From Zunongwangia sp. HGR-M22 (GTDB taxonomy: Bacteria > Bacteroidota > Bacteroidia > Flavobacteriales > Flavobacteriaceae): a stretch of 64,000 bases of DNA. The stretch covers positions 2,159,001 through 2,223,000 of the forward strand of contig NZ_CP115159.1 in NCBI RefSeq assembly GCF_027594425.1. Direction: 5' to 3'. A program made the position numbers and the translations under genes. Positions 52,974-62,805 of this stretch are shown one piece after another; position 1 is the stretch's first letter, and every line of letters starts with the position of its first letter. The notes beneath the pieces are model-generated. The model had not been told where the DNA came from, did no database searches, and saw only the letters and a program-made list of their open reading frames with translations.

Positions 52974-54899
52974 ATGCAGTTTAGACATCCAGAACTTCTT
53001 TATGCTTTAATTTTACTGGTAATTCCATTTATTGTTCATTTGTTTAAGCTTCGTAAATTTCAGAAAGAAGCATTTACCAATGTAAAATTGCTTAAAAAAG
53101 TAGTTCAGGAAAACCGCAAAAGCAATCAGCTCAAAAAGTGGCTAATTCTTATAGCGCGGACTTTAGCTTTGGCTTTTTTGATTCTCGCTTTTGCGCAGCC
53201 ATTTATTCCTTCAGGAAAAACAGCTAAACAAAGCACCTCTACCCTGCTCTATCTGGATAATTCGTTTAGCATGCAATTGCGAGGCGAGCACGGGCCAATG
53301 TTGCAACATAACATTCAGCAATTATTAGAAAATAGCCAGCAAAATGATCAGTTTGGCTTGTTTACCAATAATAAAGACTTCGGAATTATCTCTCCTTCAG
53401 AAGATCAATCTGAACTTCAGGATATCGATTACAGCTCAAATTCGATGAATTTTAACCTGATCAATTTAAAAGCTCGACAGTTTTTTAATGAGCACCCAGC
53501 AGAAGTACAGCGACTGGTTTTAATTTCAGATTTTCAGCAAAATTTAGGGGATTTAAATAAGCTTGAAAATATAGCATATCATTTCGTAAAAAATGAAGCG
53601 CAAAACATCTCGAATATTAGTGTAGATTCGGCTTATGCGATCGATAAAAACCTGAATCAACTTAGCCTAAGAGCCAATTTTAGCACTACTGAAAAATTAG
53701 ATCGTGATATTCCTATTAGCCTGAAAAATGGCGAGCAGATTTTGGCTAAAAAGAGCATCAATTTTAAAGAAAATAAGCAACAAGAAGTCGAATTTCGATT
53801 ACAGGCTGAAGAAATTGAAAACGGAATTATTTCGATTGAAGACAACGGCCTTGTTTACGATAACGAACTGTTTTTTACTTATGCTGAAACACCAAAAATC
53901 AATGTTTTAAGTGTTTCGGGTAGCGATGCCGACTTTCTTAACCGAATTTTCACTAAAGACCAATTCAGCTATATCAATTTTGATGAAAATGAAGTTGATT
54001 TTAGTGCTTTTAGCAGTGCAGATTTGATCATTTTAAACGAAGTAGAGCACATAAATACTGCTTTACAAAACCAGGTGCTGGAAAAAGCAAAAGAAGGAAC
54101 GCCTGTTTGCATTATCCCAGCTTCTAATCTTCAGCTTCAAAATTATAATTCATTTTTATCGAATCTTGGCTTACCAATTATCAAGAATAAACAAAACAAG
54201 GAATTATTAATTACTGAAATTTCTTTTGAGCACCCACTATTTGAGGATACATTCGAAAAAGAGATCAGCAACTTTCAATATCCTGAAGTACAAAGCTTTT
54301 ACAATTTTAATAAGGATGCTTCAGCTGCATTAGCTTATCAAAATAATAATGCCTTCTTAATGAATTCTGGCAATAGCTATTTATTTTCAGCACCAATCAG
54401 TCAGGAAAATTCTAACTTTCAAAATTCGCCGTTAATCGTTCCTGTTTTCTATAATTTGGGAATTTCAGCTTTAAAAACTCCAAGCTTATATTTTGAAGTC
54501 GGCCAGGAAAATATCTTCGATGTTAATATAGCAGGAAACGGTGATCAGGTAGTTGAAATTCAGCAAAATTCTGCCGATAGTTTTATTCCGCTTCAACAAA
54601 ATACCTCAGACAAGATCACGGTAACCACCACAGAGCTGCCTGAAAATGCTGGAAATTACATGATAACATACCAAGAAAAGAGAATTTTACCAATTAGTTA
54701 TAATTATCCAAGAAACGAAAGTGATCTTAATTATCTGGATATTAACGAATTTGAAAATATCGAAAAGCAAACCGACCTTAATACATTTTTTGAAAGTACA
54801 AAAGCTGCTCAACAAATCGATGTGCTTTGGAAATGGTTTATTATTTTTGCACTGATCTTTTTAACCATAGAGATGCTCCTCTTAAAATTCTTTAAATGA
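52974..54899 (+). CDS. BatA/VWA-like membrane protein
   Basis: The 641-residue protein begins with the two-helix BatA domain (FRHPELLYALILLVIPFIVHLFKLRKFQKEAF...LIARTLALAFLILAFAQPFIP, residues 1-80). A von Willebrand-like domain follows (TLLYLDNSFSMQLRG, a DxSxS metal site, about residue 95), then a long periplasmic part and a final membrane helix (FIIFALIFLTIEMLLLKFF). Bat-type proteins act in stress tolerance of Bacteroidota. Its stop overlaps the next gene's ATG by four bases. Confidence 0.8.
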   Translation: MQFRHPELLYALILLVIPFIVHLFKLRKFQKEAFTNVKLLKKVVQENRKSNQLKKWLILIARTLALAFLILAFAQPFIPSGKTAKQSTSTLLYLDNSFSMQLRGEHGPMLQHNIQQLLENSQQNDQFGLFTNNKDFGIISPSEDQSELQDIDYSSNSMNFNLINLKARQFFNEHPAEVQRLVLISDFQQNLGDLNKLENIAYHFVKNEAQNISNISVDSAYAIDKNLNQLSLRANFSTTEKLDRDIPISLKNGEQILAKKSINFKENKQQEVEFRLQAEEIENGIISIEDNGLVYDNELFFTYAETPKINVLSVSGSDADFLNRIFTKDQFSYINFDENEVDFSAFSSADLIILNEVEHINTALQNQVLEKAKEGTPVCIIPASNLQLQNYNSFLSNLGLPIIKNKQNKELLITEISFEHPLFEDTFEKEISNFQYPEVQSFYNFNKDASAALAYQNNNAFLMNSGNSYLFSAPISQENSNFQNSPLIVPVFYNLGISALKTPSLYFEVGQENIFDVNIAGNGDQVVEIQQNSADSFIPLQQNTSDKITVTTTELPENAGNYMITYQEKRILPISYNYPRNESDLNYLDINEFENIEKQTDLNTFFESTKAAQQIDVLWKWFIIFALIFLTIEMLLLKFFK

Positions 54900-56155
54900 A
54901 GCTACTTATAAAATCTGCCACAATCGTAGACCAGCAAAGCGATTATCATTTAAAAAAAGCCGATATTCTCATTGAAGATGGCGTTATTAAAAAAATCGGA
55001 AATGCTATTGAAACTAAAGCTGATAAAGAAATTAGCATTGAAGGATTACACGTTTCACAGGGATGGTTTGATAGCAGCGTGAGTTTTGGAGAACCAGGTT
55101 ATGAAGAACGTGAAACAATCGAAAACGGACTAAAAACCGCAGCATTTAGCGGATTTACCGATGTGGTCTTAAATGCGCAAACCAATCCAACAATAGATAA
55201 TAGCTCTGCCATTTATTCGGTAAAAGCAAAGGCACAAGGAAATGCAGTAAACCTTTTGCCAACGGGCGCCTTAACCGTAAAAACTGAAGGTGTCGATCTT
55301 GCTGAACTTTTTGATATGGGAAATGCCGGTGCGGTAAGTTTTGCAGATTATAAAAAACCGGTAAGCAATCCTAATCTCCTAAAAATTGCTTTGCAATACG
55401 CACAAAATTTTGATGGATTGGTGCAATCTTTTCCGTTAGAAAAGAAAATAGCAGGAAAGGGAATTGTAAATGAGCATCATAACAGTACACTTCTAGGCTT
55501 AAAAGGAATACCCAATCTTGCTGAAGACCTGCAAATTGCACGTGATCTTTATCTTTTAGAATATACCGGAGGGAAACTGCATATCCCAACCGTTTCTACA
55601 GAAAAATCTGTTGCACTAATTAAGGAAGCTAAGAAAAAAGGTCTGGATGTTACCTGTAGCGTTGCCATCCACAACTTAGTACTTACCGACGATTTGCTAA
55701 GTGAGTTTGATACTCGCGCCAAAGTAATGCCTCCGCTAAGGACAAAAAAAGACACCAAAGCCTTAATTAAAGGATTAAAAGAAGGAACGATCGATTTTGT
55801 AACCAGCGATCACGATCCAATCGATATCGAAAATAAAAAAGTTGAATTCGATAACGCCAATTACGGAACAATTGGTTTAGAAAGTGCTTTTGGTGCTTTA
55901 CAAACTATCTTTTCTACAGAAGAAACTGTGGAAATCTTAACGCGCGGCAAAGAACGCTTTAAAGCTGAAAGTTCTATAATTACTGAAGAAGAAATGGCAA
56001 AACTATCTTTCTTTTTACCTGAAGAAAAGTACACTTTCCAGAAATCTGATATTCTTTCAACCTCACAAAACAGTATATTTTTAGGGCAGAAATTAAAAGG
56101 AAAAGCGATTGGTATTTTTAACAACAATCAATTAATCATTTCCGAAGATTTATAA
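54896..56155 (+). CDS. Dihydroorotase homologue lacking metal ligands
   Basis: This 419-residue amidohydrolase-fold protein aligns by eye with bacterial dihydroorotase. However, the usual DxHxH metal site after PG is FDSSVSF (about residue 60), the HxHxS region reads LHIPTVST, and the PHHL region reads AIHNLVL. Only TSDHDPID (about residue 300) is kept. A catalytic role in pyrimidine synthesis is therefore unlikely; non-catalytic PyrC-like partners are known in other bacteria. The gene overlaps the BatA-like gene by four bases and is four bases from the next, so it is translated with both. Confidence 0.8.
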   Translation: MKLLIKSATIVDQQSDYHLKKADILIEDGVIKKIGNAIETKADKEISIEGLHVSQGWFDSSVSFGEPGYEERETIENGLKTAAFSGFTDVVLNAQTNPTIDNSSAIYSVKAKAQGNAVNLLPTGALTVKTEGVDLAELFDMGNAGAVSFADYKKPVSNPNLLKIALQYAQNFDGLVQSFPLEKKIAGKGIVNEHHNSTLLGLKGIPNLAEDLQIARDLYLLEYTGGKLHIPTVSTEKSVALIKEAKKKGLDVTCSVAIHNLVLTDDLLSEFDTRAKVMPPLRTKKDTKALIKGLKEGTIDFVTSDHDPIDIENKKVEFDNANYGTIGLESAFGALQTIFSTEETVEILTRGKERFKAESSIITEEEMAKLSFFLPEEKYTFQKSDILSTSQNSIFLGQKLKGKAIGIFNNNQLIISEDL

Positions 56156-56159
56156 AACT

Positions 56160-56498
56160 ATGACTCAAAATACCCCAACTAAAACTAAAGATGGTAAAAC
56201 TGCAGCAATTACAGCCTATATAACGATATTTGGCTTTATACTTGCCATTTTTTTTAATATGGAAAATAAACATAAATTAGCTAGTTTTCATATTCGACAA
56301 GCTTTTGGGACACATATACTATTTTACGTGCTAGGAGCTATAGCATCAATATTTACTAATTTTTTTATACCAACTGCTTTTTATTTAGTTTATGTTGTTT
56401 TAGCTATTTATGGTCTCGTAGCTGCAATACAGGGGGAGTTTAGGTTGATTCCTTATATTGGTGAATATTTTCAAAAATGGTTTAAATCAATTACCTAA
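56160..56498 (+). CDS. DUF4870-like membrane protein
   Basis: The 112-residue protein has three membrane helices (AAITAYITIFGFILAIFF, IRQAFGTHILFYVLGAIASIF, AFYLVYVVLAIYGLVAAIQGE) and the HKLASFHIRQAFG element, as in the small DUF4870/Tic20-like family. No function is assigned. It shares one base with the following esterase gene (TAATG), so it is cotranslated. Confidence 0.7.
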   Translation: MTQNTPTKTKDGKTAAITAYITIFGFILAIFFNMENKHKLASFHIRQAFGTHILFYVLGAIASIFTNFFIPTAFYLVYVVLAIYGLVAAIQGEFRLIPYIGEYFQKWFKSIT

Positions 56499-57157
56499 TG
56501 CAAACAGCGAATCTTTCTTTAGAACACGTTATAAAACAACCAAAAGGTCAAACTGAAAAAGCTCCCGTAGTTTTTATGTTTCATGGCTATGGTAGTAATG
56601 AACAAGATCTTTTTAGTTTTGCAAGCGAGTTACCCGAAGAGTTTTTTGTAATCTCGGTGAGAGCGCCATACCCCATGCAACCAAGTGGTAACGCATGGTA
56701 TGCAATATATTTTGACGACGCTAGCGGAAAATTTAGCGACGACGAGCAAGCCATTAAATCACGGGATTTAATCGCTCAATTTATCGATGAAGCCATTGAA
56801 ACTTACCCAATAAACAAGAATAAAGTTACGCTACTAGGTTTTAGCCAGGGCAGTATTTTAAGTTATGCCGTTGCACTCTCTTATCCAGAAAAAGTTAAAA
56901 ATATTGTTGCACTAAGTGGATACGTAAATAAAGACATCATTAAATCTGGTTTCGAAAATAATGATTTTGACCATTTAAATTTCTATTGTTCCCACGGAAC
57001 TGTAGACCAGGTTATCCCAATCGATTGGGCTAGAAAAACCAAACCTTTCCTTGATCAATTAAATATCAAAAATACCTATTCTGAATTTCCCGTTGGTCAC
57101 GGAGTAGCACCACAAAATTTCTTTGAACTTAAGGAATGGCTGGAGAAAAATGGGTGA
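56498..57157 (+). CDS. Alpha/beta-hydrolase, phospholipase/carboxylesterase type
   Basis: A 219-residue cytoplasmic esterase with a complete triad: Ser in LLGFSQGSILSYAVAL (about residue 114), Asp in HGTVDQVIPIDWA and His in VGHGVAPQNFFELKEWL. The oxyanion part is FMFHGYGSNEQDL. Close relatives hydrolyse acyl esters or lysophospholipids. It ends the operon that starts with the BatA-like gene. Confidence 0.9.
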   Translation: MQTANLSLEHVIKQPKGQTEKAPVVFMFHGYGSNEQDLFSFASELPEEFFVISVRAPYPMQPSGNAWYAIYFDDASGKFSDDEQAIKSRDLIAQFIDEAIETYPINKNKVTLLGFSQGSILSYAVALSYPEKVKNIVALSGYVNKDIIKSGFENNDFDHLNFYCSHGTVDQVIPIDWARKTKPFLDQLNIKNTYSEFPVGHGVAPQNFFELKEWLEKNG

Positions 57158-57369
57158 TTAATTCTCAAAGCTCTTCCAACCTATTAAAGTTCTTTTAACT
57201 TTATAATATGACATTTGTTAGGTTTCATGCTCAAAAATACTGGTAAATTTGTACCACTTCTTGCAAATAAAGAAGCATTTTTTTGAAACTAATTTAATTG
57301 TTAATAACCTCGCAAAAAACGAGAATTAACATCAAGAACTCACTTTTAGGTGAGCAAAAAATAAGTATT

Positions 57370-59463
57370 ATGAATAAAGGTATCTACATTGCTACCATGG
57401 AAGAAGACAGTGGAAAGTCATTAATATCCCTGGGGCTGATGCAAACTCTTTTAGGAAAAACAGATAAAGTAGGATATTTTAGACCAATAATCGATGATTT
57501 TCCTGAAAGTCAGAAAGATAATCATATCGAAACTGTTCTATCTCAATTTGATATTGAAATTCCATACGAAGAAGCCTATGGAGTAACCAGAAAAGAATTG
57601 GTTGATAAAAGAAATGACGGTAAAGCAGGCGAAATTATAGACGTCATCATTCAGAAATACAAAAAGCTAGAAGAAGAGTTTAATTTTGTTTTAGTGGAAG
57701 GAACCGATTTTTCTGTAAAGGGAAATGTTTTTGAATTCGACACCAATGTAACCATCGCAAAAAATCTTGGTCTGCCTACCATAATTATCTCAAGCGGTAA
57801 GGATAAAAGTAAGAAGGAACTCGTTGACGCGCTAAATTTTGTTTACAGTTCTTTTAGTAATCGTGATGTAAAAGTTATTGGAGTAGTTGCCAATAAAATT
57901 CAGGAAGAAAACGTTGAAAATGTTAGAACCGATCTCAATAATTTCTTCCCGAAAGAGGTAGAAGTTTCTATCGTTCCGATGATAAAAACTTTGCTCCATC
58001 CCACCATCAAAGAGATTGTAGAAGAACTTGAGGGTAAAGTAATATTTGGAGAAACACATTTAAACAATCAAACCGGGAATTTTGGTGTTGGCGCGATGCA
58101 ACTGCGTAATTATCTTACCAAACTTAAAGAGAATAGCTTGGTAATCACACCGGGAGATCGTGCAGATATTATTCTTGGTGCGTTACAAGCGCATATTTCT
58201 GCCAACTACCCTCCAATATCTGGAATTATCCTAACCGGCGGACTAATCCCTGAAGATAGTATCTTAAAACTGATCGAAGGGCTTTCACAAATAGTTCCAA
58301 TAGTTTCAGTACAGGGCGGAACTTTTAGTGTTACTAATCGTATTGGTAATATTAAATCAAAAATATATAAAGACAGCAAACAGAAAATCATGACGTCTCT
58401 GGCTGTTTCAGATAAATATTTAAATCTTGATAGTCTTACTGAAAAACTCTTCAATTTTCAGCCAAAAGCGCTTACGCCAAAGATGTTTCAGTATAGCCTT
58501 TACAAACGTGCGCAGCAGTCTAGAAAACGTATCGTGCTTCCAGAAGGAACCGACGAGCGTATATTAATTGCTACAATGCGTCTTATCGCACTTAATATTG
58601 TAGACATTACGCTATTAGGAAGCATCGATAAAATCAAAAATAAGATCGCAGATCTTGGGTTAAATATCGATTTGAGCAAAATTAATGTTATCGATCCCGT
58701 ACATTCCGATAAATACGACGAGTATTCAGAAACTTTTTATGAACTAAGAAAACATAAAAATGTAAATATGGATATGGCTCGTGATATGATGGCCGATGTT
58801 TCTTACTTTGGGACCATGATGATCCATAAAGGTGATGCAGACGGCATGGTCTCTGGTGCTGCACATACCACCCAGCATACCATTAGACCCGCGCTTCAGT
58901 TCATCAAAACAAAACCAGGCGTATCTGTAGTTTCGTCAGTATTTTTTATGTGTTTAGAAGATCGTGTTTCAGTATTTGGTGACTGTGCGATTAATCCTAA
59001 TCCTAATGCTGCAGAACTTGCTGAAATTGCAATTTCTTCCGCAGAGAGTAGCCTTGCATTCGGTATCGAACCAAAAATTGCCATGCTTTCTTACTCTTCA
59101 GGAACTTCGGGTAAAGGCGAAGATGTAGATCGTGTTCGTGAAGCGACCGAGATCGTTAGAAACAAGCGCCCAGACCTTAAAATTGAAGGACCTATACAAT
59201 ATGATGCTGCGGTAGATGCTACTGTAGGAAAAAGTAAATTACCAGGTTCTGAAGTTGCAGGACAGGCGAGCGTACTTATTTTCCCAGACCTTAATACCGG
59301 GAACAATACCTACAAAGCCGTACAAAGAGAAACCGGCGCATTGGCTATAGGACCAATGCTACAGGGACTTAATAAACCGGTTAACGATTTAAGTAGAGGA
59401 TGTACCGTGGACGACGTTTTTAATACAGTAATTATAACCGCAATACAAGCACAAGGATTTTAA
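57370..59463 (+). CDS. pta: Phosphate acetyltransferase
   Basis: It interconverts acetyl-CoA and acetyl phosphate. The start at 57370 (MNKGIYIATMEEDSGKSLISLGL) is preferred over 57298, because it begins directly at the N-terminal P-loop-like domain and the 24 extra codons do not resemble the family. At 697 residues it is the long form: an N-terminal domain (1-220), a DRTGG-type middle part (FGVGAMQLRNYL, 220-330) and the C-terminal PTA domain (RKRIVLPEGTDERILIATMRL, DGMVSGAAHTTQHTIRPALQF, VFGDCAINPNPNAAELAEIA, SYSSGTSGKGEDVDRV). It makes an operon with ackA. Confidence 0.94.
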   Translation: MNKGIYIATMEEDSGKSLISLGLMQTLLGKTDKVGYFRPIIDDFPESQKDNHIETVLSQFDIEIPYEEAYGVTRKELVDKRNDGKAGEIIDVIIQKYKKLEEEFNFVLVEGTDFSVKGNVFEFDTNVTIAKNLGLPTIIISSGKDKSKKELVDALNFVYSSFSNRDVKVIGVVANKIQEENVENVRTDLNNFFPKEVEVSIVPMIKTLLHPTIKEIVEELEGKVIFGETHLNNQTGNFGVGAMQLRNYLTKLKENSLVITPGDRADIILGALQAHISANYPPISGIILTGGLIPEDSILKLIEGLSQIVPIVSVQGGTFSVTNRIGNIKSKIYKDSKQKIMTSLAVSDKYLNLDSLTEKLFNFQPKALTPKMFQYSLYKRAQQSRKRIVLPEGTDERILIATMRLIALNIVDITLLGSIDKIKNKIADLGLNIDLSKINVIDPVHSDKYDEYSETFYELRKHKNVNMDMARDMMADVSYFGTMMIHKGDADGMVSGAAHTTQHTIRPALQFIKTKPGVSVVSSVFFMCLEDRVSVFGDCAINPNPNAAELAEIAISSAESSLAFGIEPKIAMLSYSSGTSGKGEDVDRVREATEIVRNKRPDLKIEGPIQYDAAVDATVGKSKLPGSEVAGQASVLIFPDLNTGNNTYKAVQRETGALAIGPMLQGLNKPVNDLSRGCTVDDVFNTVIITAIQAQGF

Positions 59464-59464
59464 T

Positions 59465-60658
59465 ATGAATATTTTAGTTATAAACTCAGGTAGTTCTTCT
59501 ATAAAATACCAACTTATAAAAATGCCCGAAGAAACCGTTGCCGCAAGCGGTCTTGTAGAGCGAATAGGTTTAGATAAGGCTTTAATTCATTATAATGCAG
59601 GTGAAACTAAACTTAGTAAAGAAGTAGAAATCCCGGATCACGAAACCGGATTAAAAAGAATTACTACTTTTTTGATGGATAGCGAAGTTGGTGTAATAGA
59701 GGATGAAAATCATATTCAGATTGTTGGACATCGCGTGGTTCACGGCGGAAAAAGTTTAACAAAAACAGTTGAAGTTACTGCGGAAGTTAAAGAAGAGATT
59801 AGAAATGTATTTCCGTTGGCTCCTCTACACAATCCTCATAATTTAAGAGGAATTGAAGTGGCTGAAAAAGTTTTTGCAAATGCGAAACAAGTGGTCGTTT
59901 TTGATACTGCTTTTTTCCATACTATGCCGCAAAAAGCGTATCAATATGCAATTCCTAAAAAGTTTATGGAAGAAAATGCGGTAAGATCGTATGGATTTCA
60001 TGGAACCAGTCATAAATATGTTTCTGAAAAAGCAATTGAATATTTAAATGAAAAAGGGCTTCCTTCAGAAAAAATAATCACCGTACATCTTGGTAACGGA
60101 TGCAGCATAACTGCAATTAAAGATGGAATTGCTATCGATCATTCTTTGGGAATGGGACCGGCAAACGGACTTATTATGGGTACTCGTGCTGGTGATATCG
60201 ATCAATCTGTAATTTTTTATTTAATCGATAAGCTTGGTTACACACCGCAACAAGTAAATGATATTTTGCTGAAAGAAAGCGGAATGTTAGGACTTACCGG
60301 TTATAGCGATATGCGCGATATTGAAGAAAAATCGGCTGAAGGTGATGAAACCTGTCGATTAGCGCTTTACATGAACGGGTATCGTATAAAAAAATATATT
60401 GGTTCTTACATCGCTGCTTTAAATGGTGTTGATGCCATTGTATTTACAGCCGGAATTGGTGAAAATAGCAGTGTGATTCGTAAAATTGCTTTAGAAGATA
60501 TGGAATATTTAGGACTTCATTTGGATCATCGAAAAAATGATGTTCGCGGAAAAACAATTCGTCCTATAAATCCGCCAGAAGCAAAAACAAAGATTTTGGT
60601 TGTTCCTACGAATGAAGAATTAGAGATTGCCAAGCAGTCTTATGCTTTGGTAAACTAA
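59465..60658 (+). CDS. ackA: Acetate kinase
   Basis: The 397-residue enzyme makes acetate and ATP from acetyl phosphate. Motifs: NILVINSGSSSIKYQLI, VGHRVVHGGKSLT (catalytic Arg), VVFDTAFFHTMP (catalytic Asp), YGFHGTSHKYVSEKA, TVHLGNGCSITAI, MGTRAGDIDQSV and VFTAGIGENSSVIR. It starts one base after the pta stop, so the two are coupled; together they let the cell make ATP from acetyl-CoA overflow. Confidence 0.97.
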   Translation: MNILVINSGSSSIKYQLIKMPEETVAASGLVERIGLDKALIHYNAGETKLSKEVEIPDHETGLKRITTFLMDSEVGVIEDENHIQIVGHRVVHGGKSLTKTVEVTAEVKEEIRNVFPLAPLHNPHNLRGIEVAEKVFANAKQVVVFDTAFFHTMPQKAYQYAIPKKFMEENAVRSYGFHGTSHKYVSEKAIEYLNEKGLPSEKIITVHLGNGCSITAIKDGIAIDHSLGMGPANGLIMGTRAGDIDQSVIFYLIDKLGYTPQQVNDILLKESGMLGLTGYSDMRDIEEKSAEGDETCRLALYMNGYRIKKYIGSYIAALNGVDAIVFTAGIGENSSVIRKIALEDMEYLGLHLDHRKNDVRGKTIRPINPPEAKTKILVVPTNEELEIAKQSYALVN

Positions 60659-60680
60659 ATTAGTTTTCTGTAAAGTTGAT

Positions 60681-60713
60681 AAAGCTCAGATTCTAAAGAA
60701 TCTGAGCTTTTTT
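60681..60713. terminator. Terminator after ackA, bidirectional
   Basis: AAAGCTCAGATTC pairs with GAATCTGAGCTTT around TAAA, followed by T residues. It also lies just beyond the end of the convergent gene. Confidence 0.9.
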
Positions 60714-60736
60714 ATCTAATTTGAAATTTAAAAGAA

Positions 60737-61378
60737 TTATTTATTGCCAGTTAGCGCTCTCACTTTAGGTAGTTGTTCATAATATTTTTCAAGACTCCAT
60801 TTGATCTGAAATCCTTGCTGAAGGTAAGTTTGCATATCAGGCAGACCTACTTCTGCTCTTAAGCTATCAACTTTTTCAGGATTTTGTATTGGTCGTACAT
60901 ATTTTTCGCCAGTAGCATTATCGATCCAAACCTGGCTACCATAAATTTGCTTCCCTCCTTCCCTTAGTGCTATTCGATCTTGAAGCAATGCAAGATTCGA
61001 TGCTAAAGTTTTACGTTCTTTAACGGCAGATTCGATAAGAGGCAGATATTTTTTCTGCTTACCTAAATCGGCATGCTGAATAACTAAAAACAGGGTTTGA
61101 TTTTGCTGTAAATTCAGATTTTCTGGCCATCCATTTCGTAAAATTTCAATCACTTTTTTTTGATTGATCGAATCCTGAGTTTTCATTCCGCTGATAAGCT
61201 TCTTGAATTCTGAAGTATTCGTTTTTCCCTGTTGCTGAAGTTGGATGAGTTCCATTCTAATTCCCTGATCGGTTTTCCAAATAGAATCTAATTGTGCTGA
61301 AATTTGCTGATTTTGGGCAAAAACAGATTGAAAAATACATAATAAAGAAACTAAAATAACTGATGATAATCTTTTCAT
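60737..61378 (-). CDS. DUF6624-type exported protein
   Basis: The 213-residue protein has a signal peptide (VILVSLLCIFQSVFAQ) and the family pattern ending in LALLQDRIALREGGKQIYGSQVWIDNATGEKYVRPIQNPEKVDSLRAEVGLPDMQTYLQ. The biochemical role is unknown. HADLGKQKKYLPLIE (about residue 107) is another conserved stretch. Confidence 0.75.
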   Translation of the reverse strand: MKRLSSVILVSLLCIFQSVFAQNQQISAQLDSIWKTDQGIRMELIQLQQQGKTNTSEFKKLISGMKTQDSINQKKVIEILRNGWPENLNLQQNQTLFLVIQHADLGKQKKYLPLIESAVKERKTLASNLALLQDRIALREGGKQIYGSQVWIDNATGEKYVRPIQNPEKVDSLRAEVGLPDMQTYLQQGFQIKWSLEKYYEQLPKVRALTGNK

Positions 61379-61442
61379 GATTGATGTCTTTCTTTAAAGA
61401 CGAATCACGTAAAGATTTGTTACTCGTAATTAGGTATAAAAA

Positions 61443-61946
61443 TTATTCAGTAGGATATAAAAAGGAGTTTAGTGGCTCAAACTCTACACTTCCATTTTCG
61501 CTAATAAAATACTTTAATAAAACTTCGCCCCAATGTTCTCCATCAGTGAATTCAGCGATTACCCATTTGTGATTAAGCAATTTGATTTTATTGATACGCA
61601 TAGGATCTTTCATGCCTTCAAAAGGAACCATTTCGTTATCCTCTTCCGCTTTATTCATATCAATTAAAGCATCCTGAACTTTCTGCTCTACTTCAGCCGC
61701 TTTAAAACCATTATTTTCAAAATAAGTGATTGCAGGCTCGTTTCTTTTCAGACTAAAATCATAGAAATTTTCAGATTCAGTAATATCTGTATTTTCTTCT
61801 TCAGCTTCTAACTTATCTAATTTCTTTTGGAGGCTTACGATTCTGCTTGTTTGATCGTCAAGAATTTTCTTGTCGTTCACATAAATAAATATCGCAAACA
61901 ACGCAGCGAATATGAATAAATATAGTAGGATCTTATTTTTCATCAA
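61443..61946 (-). CDS. Membrane-anchored protein of unknown function
   Basis: The 167-residue protein starts with one membrane helix (ILLYLFIFAALFAIFIYV), then a coiled coil (ILDDQTSRIVSLQKKLDKLEAEEE) and a beta-rich end (HKWVIAEFTDGEHWGEVLLKYFI). No function is recognised. It overlaps the stop of the metallohydrolase gene upstream by 14 bases, so the two are cotranscribed. Confidence 0.65.
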   Translation of the reverse strand: MMKNKILLYLFIFAALFAIFIYVNDKKILDDQTSRIVSLQKKLDKLEAEEENTDITESENFYDFSLKRNEPAITYFENNGFKAAEVEQKVQDALIDMNKAEEDNEMVPFEGMKDPMRINKIKLLNHKWVIAEFTDGEHWGEVLLKYFISENGSVEFEPLNSFLYPTE

Positions 61947-62703
61947 TCGTGATTTTCAAATTATCATAAGCTAAATGTACATTTTCGGGTAAATTTTGTT
62001 CTACCTCTTCGTGAAAACCAAGCAAATGACTTATATGCGTTAAATAAGACTTTTTAGGCTGGATTTTTTCAATAAATTCTAAAGCTTCAGCAAGATTAAA
62101 ATGCGAATGATGTGGCTCCATTCGCAGCGCACTAACAACGACTACATCAAGGTTGTGCAGTTTTTCTGCTTCTTTGTCAGAAATAGACTTAATATCGGTT
62201 AAATACGCAAATTTATCCATTCGATAACCGTAAACCTGCAATCGATTATGTAAATAGCTTACCGGAATAATTTCTTTTCCACCTATCTCAAAAATATCAT
62301 TAGTAACTACATGCTGCTTAACGCCAGGTGCTCCCGGATATTTATTTTCAGTAACAAAAATATAATTAAAACGCTTTTTTAATGAATCCAACACGCGATT
62401 GTGAGCATAAATTGGGATATCACCCTGTCTAAAGAAAAAAGGACGTATATCGTCTAAACCAGCAACATGATCATTATGTTCATGGGTAAAAAGAATGGCA
62501 TCCAGCTTTGAAAAATTATTTGCCAGCATCTGCATTCTAAAATCTGGACCACAATCTATAAGTATGTTTAAATCGTTCCACTCTACCATTACCGAAACCC
62601 TTAAGCGTTTATCCTTAGGATTTTCGCTTAAACAAACGGGGTGATTACTACCAATTATTGGGATTCCTTGTGATGTGCCTGTACCTAAAAATGTAACTTT
62701 CAA
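61933..62703 (-). CDS. PhnP-like metallo-beta-lactamase-fold hydrolase
   Basis: The 256-residue enzyme has GTGTSQGIPIIG near its start, the metal-binding motif FTHEHNDHVAGLDDIRPFF (about residue 75), LTDIKSIS and a late His (THISHLLGFH). The closest named relative is PhnP, a cyclic ribose phosphodiesterase, but no phn genes are nearby, so the substrate is open. Members of this group in flavobacteria are thought to be phosphodiesterases. The minus strand has TAACTTTG (62721-62728), a possible -7 box. Confidence 0.85.
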   Translation of the reverse strand: MKVTFLGTGTSQGIPIIGSNHPVCLSENPKDKRLRVSVMVEWNDLNILIDCGPDFRMQMLANNFSKLDAILFTHEHNDHVAGLDDIRPFFFRQGDIPIYAHNRVLDSLKKRFNYIFVTENKYPGAPGVKQHVVTNDIFEIGGKEIIPVSYLHNRLQVYGYRMDKFAYLTDIKSISDKEAEKLHNLDVVVVSALRMEPHHSHFNLAEALEFIEKIQPKKSYLTHISHLLGFHEEVEQNLPENVHLAYDNLKITIDEK

Positions 62704-62738
62704 GAATGTTATATTTGTGACAAAGTTAATTAATATTT

Positions 62739-62768
62739 TTTGTTTACTTTGGTGTTTTAGTACCTTTG
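62739..62768 (+). promoter_or_regulatory. Promoter of the gene at 62806
   Basis: TTTG (62739-62742) and TACCTTTG (62761-62768) are spaced by 18 bases. This fits TTTG/TAnnTTTG and lies 37 bases before the ATG. Confidence 0.6.
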
Positions 62769-62805
62769 ACAGCGTAAAAAAAGGAATTCATCTAAAAGGA
62801 AAAAT

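Noticed and set aside
57298-57369. Upstream start for pta
   Set aside because: The extra 24 codons show no family similarity, and the P-loop-like domain begins at the 57370 ATG.
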